Source of the DNA: an uncultured Oscillospiraceae bacterium
GTDB taxonomy: Bacteria > Bacillota > Clostridia > Oscillospirales > Acutalibacteraceae
Length of the DNA stretch: 6,854 bases
NCBI GenBank assembly: GCA_900546895.1
Contig: UREO01000166.1
Span: forward strand, 1 to 6,854
Reading direction: 5' to 3'
The position numbers and the translations under genes were made by a program. Positions 6,355 through 6,854 of the stretch are shown piece after piece; the stretch's first letter is position 1; the number at the start of each line of letters is the position of its first letter. The notes beneath the pieces were generated by a model. That model saw only the letters and a list, made by a program, of their open reading frames with translations. It was not told the DNA's origin and did not search any database.

Positions 6355-6854
6355 AACAGATACTGATTTTTTCAGGGACAACGGAGGGCCGTCGGCTGGC
6401 CGAGCTGCTGTGTGAAAACGGACTGGAATGCACGGTCTGCGTAGCGACGGAATACGGGGAGCTGGTCATGGAAAAAAGGCCGGGGCTAACCGTTCATCAG
6501 GGCAGGATGACCCCGGAGGAAATGAAGCACTTTCTCCGTTCGGGGGATTTCCTCGCGGTGGTGGACGCCACCCATCCCTTTGCGACCGCCGTTTCGGAGA
6601 ACATCAGAAACAGTACGGCGGAAAGCGGAATCCCTTGCCTGCGCCTGCAGCGGGATACGGATATTCTGCCGCCGGGGCGGAAAAACGGGTTGCGCTATCC
6701 CACTCATGAAGCCTGCGCCGAAGCGCTGAAAGAAATGCCCGGCAATATCCTTCTGACGACGGGAAGTAAGGACCTGTCCCTTTACAGCGGGCAGAAGGAG
6801 CTTCTTCCCCGCCTGTATGCAAGGGTTCTGCCCGGACTGGAAAGCCTCTCACTC
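6351..6854 (+). CDS. cbiJ: Cobalt-precorrin-6A reductase CbiJ (CobK family), 5' part, cut by the window edge
   Basis: Reduces the macrocycle of cobalt-precorrin-6A to 6B with a nicotinamide cofactor (family knowledge). The frame from ATG 6351 stays open for 168 codons to the last base of the window. The protein starts with the nucleotide-binding ILIFSGTTEGRRLAELL (4-20), then has VDATHPFA (71-78), LLTTGSKDL (134-142) and LYARVLP (155-161), all characteristic of CbiJ/CobK. Complete members are about 250 residues, so roughly the last third is missing because the window stops, not because the gene is visibly broken. AGAGG at 6337-6341 is 9 bases before the ATG, and the start overlaps the cbiH stop as ATGA. 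Whether the full gene is fused to another cobalamin domain cannot be seen. Confidence 0.94.
   Translation, partial: MKQILIFSGTTEGRRLAELLCENGLECTVCVATEYGELVMEKRPGLTVHQGRMTPEEMKHFLRSGDFLAVVDATHPFATAVSENIRNSTAESGIPCLRLQRDTDILPPGRKNGLRYPTHEACAEALKEMPGNILLTTGSKDLSLYSGQKELLPRLYARVLPGLESLSL

Larger units (their letters stand above)
29..6854 (+). other. Anaerobic cobalamin biosynthesis operon (cbiB-cobD-cbiC-cbiD-cbiF-cbiG-cbiH-cbiJ), open at the right edge and perhaps at the left
   Basis: All eight genes run the same way with gaps of 12 and 2 bases and overlaps of 8, 4, 4, 11 and 4 bases. This leaves no intergenic room for promoters or terminators, so one transcript is the simple reading. Base composition looks uniform across the run, with no sign of inserted foreign DNA. 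Operons of this kind are usually controlled by a cobalamin riboswitch ahead of the first gene. None is visible here, and the start of the operon is probably left of the window. Confidence 0.85.

Noticed and set aside
1..6854. RNA genes, riboswitch, CRISPR array, insertion sequence or long repeats
   Set aside because: Coding sequence fills bases 29-6854 apart from two gaps of 12 and 2 bases. I saw no repeated units, transposase-like frame or tRNA-like sequence.

Overview
The window is a single-direction, tightly packed run of eight vitamin B12 (cobalamin) biosynthesis genes, all on the + strand: cbiB, cobD (threonine-phosphate decarboxylase type), cbiC, cbiD, cbiF, cbiG, cbiH and the 5' part of cbiJ (cobK). 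Seven are complete. The last is cut by the right edge of the window after 168 codons. CbiG and CbiD mark this as the oxygen-independent (early cobalt insertion) pathway. Together with the anaerobe-style gene order, the strong GGAGG-type ribosome binding sites and the moderately high G+C content (roughly 55-60% by eye), this suggests an anaerobic Bacillota, probably a G+C-rich clostridium of the Oscillospirales/Ruminococcaceae type. The taxonomic placement is inference from style and not from a marker gene.

Layout: bases 1-28 hold only the edge of something upstream and the cbiB ribosome binding site. cbiB (29-1012) and cobD (1025-2065) make and attach the aminopropanol phosphate linker of the nucleotide loop. 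cbiC (2058-2693), cbiD (2696-3826), cbiF (3823-4581), cbiG (4578-5633), cbiH (5623-6354) and cbiJ (6351 to the window end) act on the corrin ring. The largest gap between genes is 12 bases, and five of the seven junctions overlap. There is therefore no room for internal promoters or terminators between genes, and no riboswitch, RNA gene, repeat, mobile element or CRISPR array is visible.

How the genes work together: CbiH contracts the ring and methylates C17 (cobalt-precorrin-3 to -4). CbiF methylates C11 (4 to 5A). CbiG opens the lactone and releases acetaldehyde (5A to 5B). CbiD methylates C1 (5B to 6A). CbiJ reduces the ring (6A to 6B). After the CbiE/CbiT step, which is not encoded here, CbiC moves a methyl group to give cobyrinate. 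CobD then supplies aminopropanol phosphate and CbiB joins it to adenosylcobyric acid. The C20 methyltransferase (CbiL), CbiE/CbiT, the cobalt chelatase, the amidases (CbiA, CbiP) and the CobU/S/T group are not in this window and must lie elsewhere if the pathway is complete.

I do not see an undescribed system here. The points worth a second look are modest: cbiD directly abuts cbiF without the cbiE/cbiT/cbiL genes that often sit between them, the cbiH start is ambiguous, and the cbiC start is poorly marked.
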